This document shows, piece by piece, positions 48,231-55,865 of a DNA stretch of 64,000 bases. Below the pieces are notes generated by a model. That model searched no databases. It had not been told where the DNA came from and saw only the letters and a list, made by a program, of their open reading frames with translations. Source of the DNA: Tessaracoccus sp. SD287 (GTDB lineage: Bacteria; Actinomycetota; Actinomycetes; Propionibacteriales; Propionibacteriaceae). Position 1 is the stretch's first letter. Each line of letters begins with the position of its first letter. The position numbers and the translations under genes are program-made. The stretch covers positions 1 to 64,000 of the forward strand of contig NZ_JADIJQ010000005.1 of NCBI RefSeq assembly GCF_017355265.1. The letters run 5' to 3'.

Positions 48231-49610
48231 CTACTCCTTCGTCGGGCGTGGCGCGGGCGGCGGAGGCTGCTTCGGCGGCGGCGACGGATCGGCACTCGGC
48301 GGGCGCGGTGTGGGGGTCGACGGCGATGCCACCGCTGGCGACGCGGACGGTGGCGGCGGGGTCTGCGCGGCAGCGTCGGCGGCGTGCTCGCCTTGGGCTC
48401 CCAGCGCCGTCCCGGCCTTGGGTCCAGCCGTGGCGGCACCCTTGGCGACACTCGCCCCGATCACCACGCCCGCGGCCACGGGACCGGCCGCGGCTGCTCC
48501 ACCTCCGCCCGCTGCGGCACCTCCACCGCCTGCCGCGCCTCCGCCGCTCGCAGCGGGTGTCGGTGCCGGGGTCTTCGGCGGTGGCGGCGCGCTGCTCCCG
48601 CTCCCGGAGCTTCCGCTCGCGTTGCCGCCGCCACTGCTGCCGTCGAGTACCTTCTTCGGGTCTGCGCCGCCTTGCGGCTTGGACGGGACTGGGATTGGGC
48701 GGTTGAGTGCGCTCTTGGCGTCCTGTTCGGAGCCGATTGCGTGGTACATGTCGAACCCGACGAACGCGATGAACTTGTAGGTGAGATAGGGAGCGAACGC
48801 GGCCATCGCCATCAGCACGATCCCCGCGATGGGATCGCTGACCGACGCCAGGTCCGCGTCGATGGGTGCGGAGACCTGGGTGATCGCGACCAGGAACATA
48901 ACGACGAGGACGAGCTTGGAACAGATCAGGGCGACGACGAACATCGCCCACTTCCCGATCCATCCCCGGCTGGCGTCCCAGGATGCGCCGCTGAACGCGA
49001 GCGGAGCGAAGACGACCGCGACCAGCAGCAGCGCTTTCCTGACGAGAAGGGACAGCCACACGATGGCGGCGGCGGTGATCGCAAGGCCGGCCATGAAGAT
49101 GGTGATGATCGCTCCGACACCGGGGGCGGCGATATTGATCCCGACCAGCCCGGCGGCGAGGAGGGCGATCTTGTCGCCCATCGACTCGGTGGTCTCCCCG
49201 GCGGCCTGCACGATCCCGATGCACAGCTGATCGACGACTTCCAACAGCAGCGCCGTGAGCGTGATGACCACGAACGACCCGAGGACGGACTTCGCCAGCC
49301 CCAGGGCGGCGCGGGTGAGTGCGGTGGGGTCGCGGCGGATCAGGCCGGTGATGAGTTGGAGGCAGAAGAAGATCAGCATCACGAAGACCGCGATGCCGAA
49401 CAGCAGGTTGTAGACGGCGACGTAGCCGGGCTTGGTGACATCCACCAGCGTGGTGGTGTCGAAGACCGACCAGACCGCCTCGAACAGCCACCCGGCGGCG
49501 GCACCCATCGCCTGGGCAAGCCAGTCGAACGGGGCCGCAACCAAGGAAGCGGCACCTTCGCCGACGGCATCGCACACCGACGAGATCACAGGAACGTCGC
49601 ACACGCCCAT
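48231..49610 (-). CDS. TrbL/VirB6-like integral membrane conjugation protein
   Basis: 459 aa. The first 320 residues contain seven to eight hydrophobic segments (for example YVAVYNLLFGIAVFVMLIFF and KSVLGSFVVITLTALLLEV), and the last 130 are Gly/Ser/Pro/Ala-rich and disordered. This architecture is that of TrbL/VirB6 inner-membrane channel components of Gram-positive systems. ATG 49610 with GCTGGAG 6 bases upstream. It follows the second pilin-like gene and is 3 bases from the SCO6880-type gene. Confidence 0.85.
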   Translation of the reverse strand: MGVCDVPVISSVCDAVGEGAASLVAAPFDWLAQAMGAAAGWLFEAVWSVFDTTTLVDVTKPGYVAVYNLLFGIAVFVMLIFFCLQLITGLIRRDPTALTRAALGLAKSVLGSFVVITLTALLLEVVDQLCIGIVQAAGETTESMGDKIALLAAGLVGINIAAPGVGAIITIFMAGLAITAAAIVWLSLLVRKALLLVAVVFAPLAFSGASWDASRGWIGKWAMFVVALICSKLVLVVMFLVAITQVSAPIDADLASVSDPIAGIVLMAMAAFAPYLTYKFIAFVGFDMYHAIGSEQDAKSALNRPIPVPSKPQGGADPKKVLDGSSGGGNASGSSGSGSSAPPPPKTPAPTPAASGGGAAGGGGAAAGGGGAAAAGPVAAGVVIGASVAKGAATAGPKAGTALGAQGEHAADAAAQTPPPPSASPAVASPSTPTPRPPSADPSPPPKQPPPPAPRPTKE

Positions 49611-49643
49611 CTCGAACTCCAGCTCTCGACGACGACCGGCTGG

Positions 49644-49964
49644 TCAGACCTGCTGGCCGACGTTCCAGAAGAAGTTGATGAGCGTCACCGACGCGCCACA
49701 GATCACCGCTGCGCCGCAGGAGACGAGCACGCCGATCTTTCCGCGCGAGGCGAGGTGCGGGTTGCTGCTGTTGGCTCCGAAGCCCCAAACGATCGCGGAG
49801 ACGATCAGGGCGAGGACGCTGAGGATCAGGCCGATGGTCATCACCGCGCCCACGATGGTGCGCAGCTGGTTGATCCCCGGCAGCCCGTTGGTGTTGGGGT
49901 CGATGTTGATGTCCATCGGCACCAGCATCGGCGCGGACATGACGTTGGCGAGCAGATCGAACAC
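49644..49964 (-). CDS. pilin-like small membrane protein B (DUF6112-like), 106 aa
   Basis: Two membrane segments (TIVGAVMTIGLILSVLALIVSAIVWGF and VLVSCGAAVICGASVTLINFFW) with a polar loop ASRGKIG between, ending WNVGQQV. It is a paralogue of the protein encoded just upstream (same topology, same NLGQQL/NVGQQV ending), and resembles VirB2/TrbC-like subunits of actinobacterial conjugation clusters (DUF6112 group). Start GTG 49964 with AAGGAG 7 bases upstream; longer frames read into non-coding sequence. Confidence 0.8.
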   Translation of the reverse strand: MFDLLANVMSAPMLVPMDINIDPNTNGLPGINQLRTIVGAVMTIGLILSVLALIVSAIVWGFGANSSNPHLASRGKIGVLVSCGAAVICGASVTLINFFWNVGQQV

Positions 49965-50067
49965 GGTAGGTCTCCTTGGCGACGGGCGGCCCGCCCACGA
50001 ACTCGCAGACGGGGTACACACGGCAGGTGCGCCCGCGCGCCCTCCCGCCCCGCCGTCAGCAGAAACA

Positions 50068-50101
50068 GCGGTGCCCACGTCATCGAGGACGTGGGCACCG
50101 C
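50068..50101 (-). terminator. perfect 14-bp hairpin between the two pilin-like genes
   Basis: Stem 50068-50081 with its exact complement at 50088-50101, loop ATCGAG. On the transcribed strand it is followed by TGTTTCTG. It lies between the stop of pilin-like A (50122) and the start of pilin-like B (49964), so it can act as a partial terminator or RNA-stability element. Confidence 0.7.
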
Positions 50102-50121
50102 CGGGGTTGGAGGTTTGCGGC

Positions 50122-50391
50122 TCAGAGTTGTTGCCCGAGGTTGAGGAGCCAGTTCATCCAGGCGACGCCGCCTCCGGCGAGGACGGCAGCGCCGAGGGAT
50201 ACGAGGACTCCGGTTCGGCCTTTGCTTGCGGTGGCGTAGTTGCCGTGGGAGGTCGCGATGGCCCACACGATCGCGGAGACGATCAGCATGAGTACGGCGA
50301 CGATGAGGACGAAGGTCAAGAGCGCGCCGACGACGGCGCGGAGGTCGCCGATGCTGCCGAGGCCGTCGAAGTCGGGGAAGACGCCCATCAC
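50122..50391 (-). CDS. pilin-like small membrane protein A (DUF6112-like), 89 aa
   Basis: Two membrane segments (LLTFVLIVAVLMLIVSAIVWAI and VLVSLGAAVLAGGGVAWMNWLL) around TASKGRTG, ending NLGQQL. It is about the size and topology of VirB2-like pilins without a cleavable signal. Its start (GTG 50391, or ATG 50388) overlaps the stop of the cell-wall hydrolase gene, so it is translationally coupled. It and its paralogue are separated by a strong hairpin. Confidence 0.8.
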   Translation of the reverse strand: MMGVFPDFDGLGSIGDLRAVVGALLTFVLIVAVLMLIVSAIVWAIATSHGNYATASKGRTGVLVSLGAAVLAGGGVAWMNWLLNLGQQL

Positions 50392-52010
50392 GCACCAACT
50401 TTGACTGTGACGTGGAGGTGATCGCTGTGCGATCCCGTGATCGAGGTGGGGTCGTGCATGCCGCCACCGTTGTAGGGACGCCAGCCTTGATCGTCGCGGG
50501 CGAGAGACCAGATCTGCCCTTGCCAGATCAGGTACTCGATGCCGAGCACCCCGGCGTTCTCCTTCATCCAGTTCGTGACTCGCCAGCCGGCTTCGAGCTG
50601 GGCGGGGTTGGGACGTTGGCCGATCTGGTTGCCGAAGGTGATGTCGCAGGCGCGTCCGAGGGGATGCTCGGACTTGGTGCCCGGTCGGGGTGAGTAGCAG
50701 CCCCAGCCGGTGTCGGGGAACGCGGCGAGGGTCTGCTGGTAGAGGTGCAGCATCCGGGCCGTGATCTGCCCGCCGGTGGTGGGATCGTCGACGAGCCGGT
50801 CGGGGTCTCCATCGACCCCGAAGGGCGGTCCTGCGGTTCCCACCGTGCGGCAGGAGGCTGGTGATCCGCTGGTCGCTGTGGGCAGGTCTGCGGCGTTGTG
50901 CTGGTTCAGCCAGGCGGCAGGGTCGATGAACTCGCCGTTCGCGCCTCCGTCGCGGACCTCGAAGTGCAGATGTGCCCCGGTGGAGTAGCCGGAGGAGCCG
51001 ACATCAGCGATGTGCTGCCCGGCGCGCACTTGGTCTCCGGCCTGGACGTGGATGCCGTTCTCCCATGAGTGCGCATACGCGGTCGCGACGGTGCGCCCGT
51101 CGATGTGGTGCTCGATGATGACGAGGCCGCCGTAGGTGCCGGTGAACTCGGCGTGCGTCACGGTGCCGTCGGCGACCGCGAGGATCGGGGTGCCGTCGGG
51201 GGCTGCGAAGTCGGCGCCGGTGTGCAGCTTGTATTCGCCGGTGATCGGGTGCACGCGCATCCCGAACGGTGATGTCGCCACCCAGGTTCCTTCGGGCAGT
51301 GGGAACACCACGCGCGACGACGACACCGCTGGTCCACCGGACCCCGCCGGTGTCACGCTGGAGCTGCTGCTGGTGAGGGCGGTGAGGATGGTTTCGGCGA
51401 CGGGTTCGTAGTTGCGGTAGCGGTCGGGGTAGGCGGAGACTTCGACGGCTTGGGCAGCTTCGCCGGGGTCCATCTGCTGCCAGCCGGGGATGTCGAGCAG
51501 GCCGCGTGGTGAGGGGTAGTTCGGGCCGGCCGGTCCGCCGAAGAACGCGCGTGCTTGGTAGGTGGGGTCCATGAGTTCGGCGACGGTTCCCCAGCCGGAT
51601 TGGGGGCGCATCTGGAACAGACCGAGGCTGTCGTGGTCGGAGCCGTTGCCGTCGTTGGGGTAGTTCGCCGACTCGGGGTAGGTGCCGGTGTTGGTGAGCA
51701 TCCGCAGCGTGGACTCGGTGAGCGCTGCCATGAGTGCGATCTTGATTCCGGGCCGTCCCACGTCATCGAGCCCGTTGCCGATGGCGATGATCGTGGCGGC
51801 GTGGGTGAGCTGCTGACGGTTCAGGGTGAAGGTCTCGCCGTTCGCGGTGGTCACGGTGAGCGAGTCCGGGATGGGTCCGAGGTTCACGGTCCCGGCGGGG
51901 GTGGCGCAGTGGGCTGCGGCGGGGTTCATCAGCACGCCGATGCCGAGCAGTGCTGCGGCGGGTGCGAAGAACATGAGCGCGAGGGCTGCGATGGCGAGTT
52001 TGCGGAACAC
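50388..52010 (-). CDS. three-domain cell-wall hydrolase (VirB1-like)
   Basis: 540 aa, secreted or anchored: N-terminal membrane segment (LAIAALALMFFAPAAALLGIGVL). Domain 1 is a lytic-transglycosylase-like fold (ALMAALTESTLR, SLGLFQMRPQSGWG). Domain 2 is an M23 peptidase with HTGADFAAPDG and the metal motif HLHFEVRDG. Domain 3 has HPLGRACDITFG and HSDHLHVTV, the metal pattern of M15-like D,D-peptidases. It should open the peptidoglycan for the channel. ATG 52010. A VirB1 with three hydrolase domains is unusual. Confidence 0.87.
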   Translation of the reverse strand: MFRKLAIAALALMFFAPAAALLGIGVLMNPAAAHCATPAGTVNLGPIPDSLTVTTANGETFTLNRQQLTHAATIIAIGNGLDDVGRPGIKIALMAALTESTLRMLTNTGTYPESANYPNDGNGSDHDSLGLFQMRPQSGWGTVAELMDPTYQARAFFGGPAGPNYPSPRGLLDIPGWQQMDPGEAAQAVEVSAYPDRYRNYEPVAETILTALTSSSSSVTPAGSGGPAVSSSRVVFPLPEGTWVATSPFGMRVHPITGEYKLHTGADFAAPDGTPILAVADGTVTHAEFTGTYGGLVIIEHHIDGRTVATAYAHSWENGIHVQAGDQVRAGQHIADVGSSGYSTGAHLHFEVRDGGANGEFIDPAAWLNQHNAADLPTATSGSPASCRTVGTAGPPFGVDGDPDRLVDDPTTGGQITARMLHLYQQTLAAFPDTGWGCYSPRPGTKSEHPLGRACDITFGNQIGQRPNPAQLEAGWRVTNWMKENAGVLGIEYLIWQGQIWSLARDDQGWRPYNGGGMHDPTSITGSHSDHLHVTVKVGA

Positions 52011-52021
52011 GACGACATCTC

Positions 52022-52714
52022 TCAGCGCAGTGGGTTGTCGAGCTGCGACAGCCGCAGCAGATGGCAGGTCGGATACGTCGGGGCGCAGACGACGAACACG
52101 GTGAACGTCACCTCATGCTGCGAGGTGACCGGCTGGCTGTTCCAGACGCCTTCGCGGTGACGGGTGCCCTCGATCGTGACCGCGACCGTTCCAGGGGCGA
52201 GCTGTCCCGGTTGTGCCTGCTCGACGGCATCGGCCCATGCGTCGGGGACGTAGGCGGTGTCGATGGTGATGTGCTGGCTGGTGGCGTACTGGCGCAGCTC
52301 GATCCAGACGTCCCGGTTCGGCAGGTAGGCGGCCACGTCGGAGGCGAGCCCGGCTTGCTCATCGCCGGAGGGGTCTCCGACCGCGAGGATCGCCGAGGTG
52401 TAGTCCAGCGGCCACAACCCTGAGGCGGTGTCCCACGCGAACAACGTGGACACGACACCCTGGGCGAACGTGGCCGGGTCGACGGAACGCGGGACCGCCG
52501 GAACCTGGGGTGCTCGGGGCGTGCTCGGTGGCACGGTCGGCGGTTCCGTCGTGACCGGGCCGGGTTTCGGATCGTCGGTGCTCGAAGTCGTGTTGCGGGG
52601 GCCGGTGAGGAGTCCGTAGATGCCGACGCCGGCCAGGAGCAGCAAGACAATGCCGGCGGCGACGAGGGCGACGAGTCGGCGGCGATTCGAGGGGTCAGTG
52701 GATGCAGGGCTCAT
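52022..52714 (-). CDS. VirB8/TcpC-like conjugation protein
   Basis: 230 aa. A short cytosolic start is followed by one membrane segment (LVALVAAGIVLLLLAGVGIYGLL), a Thr/Pro-rich linker and a C-terminal domain (FAQGVVSTLFAWDTAS ... VTIEGTRHREGVW ... VTFTVFVVC). This topology fits VirB8/TcpC-type assembly proteins. The start is ATG 52714; a GTG at 52738 is possible. A GGTGC/GCACC hairpin straddles the region just upstream. It is followed 11 bases later by the hydrolase gene. Confidence 0.75.
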   Translation of the reverse strand: MSPASTDPSNRRRLVALVAAGIVLLLLAGVGIYGLLTGPRNTTSSTDDPKPGPVTTEPPTVPPSTPRAPQVPAVPRSVDPATFAQGVVSTLFAWDTASGLWPLDYTSAILAVGDPSGDEQAGLASDVAAYLPNRDVWIELRQYATSQHITIDTAYVPDAWADAVEQAQPGQLAPGTVAVTIEGTRHREGVWNSQPVTSQHEVTFTVFVVCAPTYPTCHLLRLSQLDNPLR

Positions 52715-52722
52715 GCCAAGCA

Positions 52723-52739
52723 GGTGCGCGCCCAGCACC
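52723..52739 (-). other. intercistronic hairpin GGTGC-N7-GCACC
   Basis: 5-bp perfect stem, third member of the family, between the ParB-like stop and the VirB8-like start. Related but imperfect GC-rich versions occur at 50026 and 54653. Confidence 0.55.
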
Positions 52740-52757
52740 CGCCGCCCGCGCCGGTGG

Positions 52758-53753
52758 TCAGAGGGCGCGCAGGCGTGGCCGCACAGCCGTGTCCTTGCGG
52801 GCGGCGTGGAGGGTCTCGGCGAAGCCGGTGGTGCCTTCGACGGTGGCGAGAAAGTTGTCGAACTGCTCGTCGGTCAACTCACGCGCGAGGGTGTCGGCGT
52901 CGTAGTGGGTCCACCAATTCGCCAGTTCGCCCCAGGTCTGGACGAACGCCCGCAGCGGGTAGCGCACTGGCGGTGCGTCGTCGGGCAGGAGCGGCTTGAG
53001 TCTCGGTTTGGGCTTCTTGCCCTTCTTCATCGCGTTGGCGCGCGCGACGGCATCCTCGGCGAGTGCGTGCATCGTCGCCTCACGTACCTCACGCGCAGCC
53101 TCCGCAGATTCGTGGATCGCCAGGTACAGCGGATGCACCGGGTCGCCGGCCTCGATTCGCTCCAACGCCGCCGCCGCTTCCGTGCGAATCGTCTCGGGTT
53201 GGGCGGGGTTGGCGGCGATCTCTTCGATGTAGCCGACCTTCTCCAGCGTCTTGTACGACCCGCCGCCGGGGATCATCGCGGCGGCGAGTTCTCGTGCGTC
53301 GCCGAGCGCACCTGACGGTCCCGGAAATTTTCCGGGACCGTCATCACCTGGCTGGTTCTCGGCGCTGAACTGGGTCGCGGCCTTGCGGCGGGCGGCGTCT
53401 TCGGCCATGAGCTGCTTGATCTCGCGGTAGAGACCGGCGGCTTCGAGCTGGGTGTAGGGCTTGTGGAGCATGTTGTCGTCCTGCTCGGCGAGGAGCTGCC
53501 CGAGCCGGTCCGAGAGACCGCTTCGCACCCACACGTTGACGGTGCGCCAGCCGAGCATCTTGATCGCTGCCAGGCGACGTGCCCCGCAGACGAGCACCCC
53601 GTCGATGGTGATCGTCAACGGCTGAAGCAGCCCGTCGCGGTCGATGGACGCCGCGAGAGTCTCGATGTCGCCGAGGTCGGTGCGGTGGCGCTTGCCGACG
53701 ATCAGGGAATCGACGGCCCGGTCGAGCTGGATACCGGTCTGCGGGTCGGTCAT
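52758..53753 (-). CDS. ParB-like partition/regulatory protein
   Basis: 331 aa. The N-terminal half is a ParB/Srx nuclease-like domain: SLIVGKRHRTDLGDIETLAASI, DGLLQPLTITIDGVLVCGARRLAAIKMLGW and later VGKR-like basic regions. A central helical region may bind DNA. The C-terminal half is helical and basic (KKGKKPKPRLKPLLP). It may stabilise the excised circle or regulate transfer genes; no ParA gene is visible. ATG 53753 overlaps the upstream stop (ATGA). A 31-bp palindrome lies within the gene, in a glycine/proline-rich linker. Confidence 0.82.
   Translation of the reverse strand: MTDPQTGIQLDRAVDSLIVGKRHRTDLGDIETLAASIDRDGLLQPLTITIDGVLVCGARRLAAIKMLGWRTVNVWVRSGLSDRLGQLLAEQDDNMLHKPYTQLEAAGLYREIKQLMAEDAARRKAATQFSAENQPGDDGPGKFPGPSGALGDARELAAAMIPGGGSYKTLEKVGYIEEIAANPAQPETIRTEAAAALERIEAGDPVHPLYLAIHESAEAAREVREATMHALAEDAVARANAMKKGKKPKPRLKPLLPDDAPPVRYPLRAFVQTWGELANWWTHYDADTLARELTDEQFDNFLATVEGTTGFAETLHAARKDTAVRPRLRAL
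53313..53343. repeat. 31-bp palindrome inside the ParB-like gene
   Basis: Two perfect 15-base arms (left arm TGACGGTCCCGGAAA) around a single central base. It encodes only a flexible linker (DDGPGKFPGPS), so the DNA sequence, not the protein, may be what is conserved. A candidate binding site for the ParB-like protein itself or for another dimeric protein. Confidence 0.8.
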
Positions 53754-54628
53754 CGCTGGTCACCACCCCGGGCTCTGGGCGCAGCAATGGCGAGGGCGAG
53801 AATCAAGTCGTCGTCGCGCAGCAGCAGTTCCAAGGTCTCGCCGAGGAGCAGCCGCAGCAGCACCCCGCGCCCGGCCGTGGTGGCCGCGTAGGCGGGGTGG
53901 TGGTTCCCGAGCAGCGCCCTCAGCAGCACGGTCCAGGTGCGGCGGGGCAGGTCGAGCAGCGCGCGGGCGTGCCGGTCGCGGCGAAGCGCCTCGTACGCGG
54001 ACTGGCGGGTTCCGGCTTTGGTGAGTGCGCCGCAGACGTGTTCGACCGAGGCCCGCGCGGTGTCGGTGGGCCAGTCGAGCAGGCACAGCAGCGCGATCGC
54101 GTCCTCTGCAGCGGACGTGGCTGACATGCACGCCTGCGCCGAACCCAGCAGCTCGTGCGGGTCGGCTTCAAGGTCGCTGGGCAGATTGTCGCGGACCTGG
54201 AGCGCAGGGTGGTAGTCGGCCAGTGCGGTGTCGCGGTCGGAGAATCGTTCGGGGTCGTGGAACGCGGAGACGTGCGCGCGGCGGGCCTGGTGCACCGAGC
54301 AGAGGAGGCCTTGGGCGCGTTCTTCGTAGATGCAGGTGATCCGCACAGCGTGGGTGATGATCGCCCACGGGTCGTTGGCTTCGCGGGTGGAGCGGTTCTG
54401 CATCGCGTCGAACGCCGCCGCGACAGCCTCCCAGGTATCGAGGCGGTGCTTGCGCGCCAGCGCCTTGTACTTTTCGGCGGCGAACTCCATCAGGTCGCGG
54501 GCGACCGGATCATTGACCCAGGCGTGCTCACCGCCGGTGTGGAGCCGGTACAGCAGGGCCCGAAGGCCCTCGCCTGTCGTGAAGTCCTCGGCTTCGAACT
54601 CGCCGCTGGGGGTGGTGGTTGTGGTCAT
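53750..54628 (-). CDS. ICE protein of unknown function, 292 aa
   Basis: Mostly helical, soluble protein (starts MTTTTTPSGEFEAEDFTTGEG). The central part (HAVRITCIYEERAQGLLCSV, SAAEDAIALLCLLDWPTDTARASVEHVCGA) has no known signature. ATG 54628 has AGGAGG 9 bases upstream; in-frame codons upstream would read through a GC-rich intergenic stretch. It is coupled to the ParB-like gene by an ATGA overlap, suggesting a joint role, perhaps in segregation or gene control of the element (inference). Confidence 0.75.
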   Translation of the reverse strand: MTTTTTPSGEFEAEDFTTGEGLRALLYRLHTGGEHAWVNDPVARDLMEFAAEKYKALARKHRLDTWEAVAAAFDAMQNRSTREANDPWAIITHAVRITCIYEERAQGLLCSVHQARRAHVSAFHDPERFSDRDTALADYHPALQVRDNLPSDLEADPHELLGSAQACMSATSAAEDAIALLCLLDWPTDTARASVEHVCGALTKAGTRQSAYEALRRDRHARALLDLPRRTWTVLLRALLGNHHPAYAATTAGRGVLLRLLLGETLELLLRDDDLILALAIAAPRARGGDQR

Positions 54629-54714
54629 GGTGTCGGCACCTCCTGGCAGGTAGGTGCGCGCCCGCTTCCACGAGCGCGCCCTCCTGTGGTGGTTGCCGTC
54701 TTGACCACGACCTG

Positions 54715-55137
54715 TCACCCCATCCCGACCCCAGGCCGCGTCGGGGCCGTCGAGGTGACGGTGCGTCGCCCGAACGCCGTGATTGGCGGCAGGCGACGTG
54801 CCCGATCCCGAGCGGCGTGCATCCCGATCCGCAGCGGCGTGCGGGTGCGGCGGGCGAGCTCGGCCTGGAAATCGAGGCCGCGCCCGGCGGCGTGTGCGGA
54901 GTGTCGGACCATCAGATCGGTCGGGCGCACCCACTCCACGCCCCGGCCACGCACCGCGGCGGTCTGCTGCTTCCCTGTTTGAGCAACCTGCGCTGCCCGC
55001 ACTGCCTCGGGAGTCGTCGCGGCCTCGGTTTCGGGGCGATCCCGAGGTACGGAGAGTGCCTCGTCTGCTGGGGGCGGCTTGACGCGCTGCTGGTCATGGC
55101 GGGGGTCGGTGTGCTGTGGGTTGTCGGTGCTGTTCAT
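54715..55137 (-). CDS. ICE protein of unknown function, 140 aa
   Basis: A polar, Arg- and Pro-rich protein (NSTDNPQHTDPRHDQQR ... RTRTPLRIGMHAARDRARR). The ATGA overlap with the DUF2637-type gene (55134-55137) supports it as a translated gene, although its composition is close to what a GC-rich non-coding frame would give. No domain is recognised. Confidence 0.6.
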   Translation of the reverse strand: MNSTDNPQHTDPRHDQQRVKPPPADEALSVPRDRPETEAATTPEAVRAAQVAQTGKQQTAAVRGRGVEWVRPTDLMVRHSAHAAGRGLDFQAELARRTRTPLRIGMHAARDRARRLPPITAFGRRTVTSTAPTRPGVGMG

Positions 55138-55865
55138 GAGGTGGTCTCCTCCCGTTCGTCGGCGGAGTCGGTGATGTCAGTGGGAAGGTGTGCGGGCGCG
55201 AACCAGCGGCCGACGGTCGAGGGATGCACGCCGAGCTCGCGGGCGATCCGCTTGTTCGACCACCCCGCCTCCCGTAGCTCCCACCCCACGGCTCGTCGAT
55301 CCGCCGGATCGAGCGAGTCGGCCTCGGCAGGCACCGGGAAGAGTTCGACGGGACCGGCAGATGCCGAGACTGGTTCCAGTGCGCTCGGCGCTGACTCGGC
55401 GGAGGTCTCGGCACGCACGGTGACAGCGGTTCGGTCTGGCGCGTCAGGTTCCGGTGCGGGAACCGGGGCGCGGGTGAGGATGACGGTGAGGTGGGTGATC
55501 GCGAGCAGCACCACCGGCGGGACGGCGGCTACGGATGCCGCGAGGATGCGCGGTACGTCGGCGTCAGCGGCGACGACGGCATGGATCGCGTTCGCCGTCA
55601 CCGACACAAGCGCGCCGCCGACCAGCAGCGCCCACGGATACCAGGCCGAACGTTGCCCGGCGAGAGCGACGACGGCGACGGTGGCGACGACGATGATGCC
55701 GTCCACGATCAGCGGCCACGCCCACGCCTGCCCTGCCCCGATCCCGGAGCGTGCTGCCAGATCGGCCAGTGAGGTGAAGGACAGCCAGAATGCACCAGCG
55801 GCGATGAACACCGTCCCCGCCACTGCTGTTCCAGCGGCCCAGCGCCGCGGACTCGTCTCACGCAT
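55134..55865 (-). CDS. DUF2637-type membrane protein with C-terminal HTH
   Basis: 243 aa. Four membrane segments in the first 130 residues (for example AVAGTVFIAAGAFWLSFTS, WPLIVDGIIVVATVAVVAL), as in the DUF2637/Spd-like proteins of Streptomyces plasmids that help spread DNA within a host. The C-terminal tail has a helix-turn-helix (AGWSNKRIARELGVHPSTVG), so it may link membrane and DNA. The start at 55865 shares one base with the preceding TAA (TAATG). Coupled to both neighbours. Confidence 0.8.
   Translation of the reverse strand: MRETSPRRWAAGTAVAGTVFIAAGAFWLSFTSLADLAARSGIGAGQAWAWPLIVDGIIVVATVAVVALAGQRSAWYPWALLVGGALVSVTANAIHAVVAADADVPRILAASVAAVPPVVLLAITHLTVILTRAPVPAPEPDAPDRTAVTVRAETSAESAPSALEPVSASAGPVELFPVPAEADSLDPADRRAVGWELREAGWSNKRIARELGVHPSTVGRWFAPAHLPTDITDSADEREETTS

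Noticed and set aside
47812-50019. Long Arg-rich frame overlapping the TrbL-like and SCO6880-type genes
   Set aside because: Same strand but wrong frame; the overlapped genes have membrane segments, ribosome sites and conserved order.
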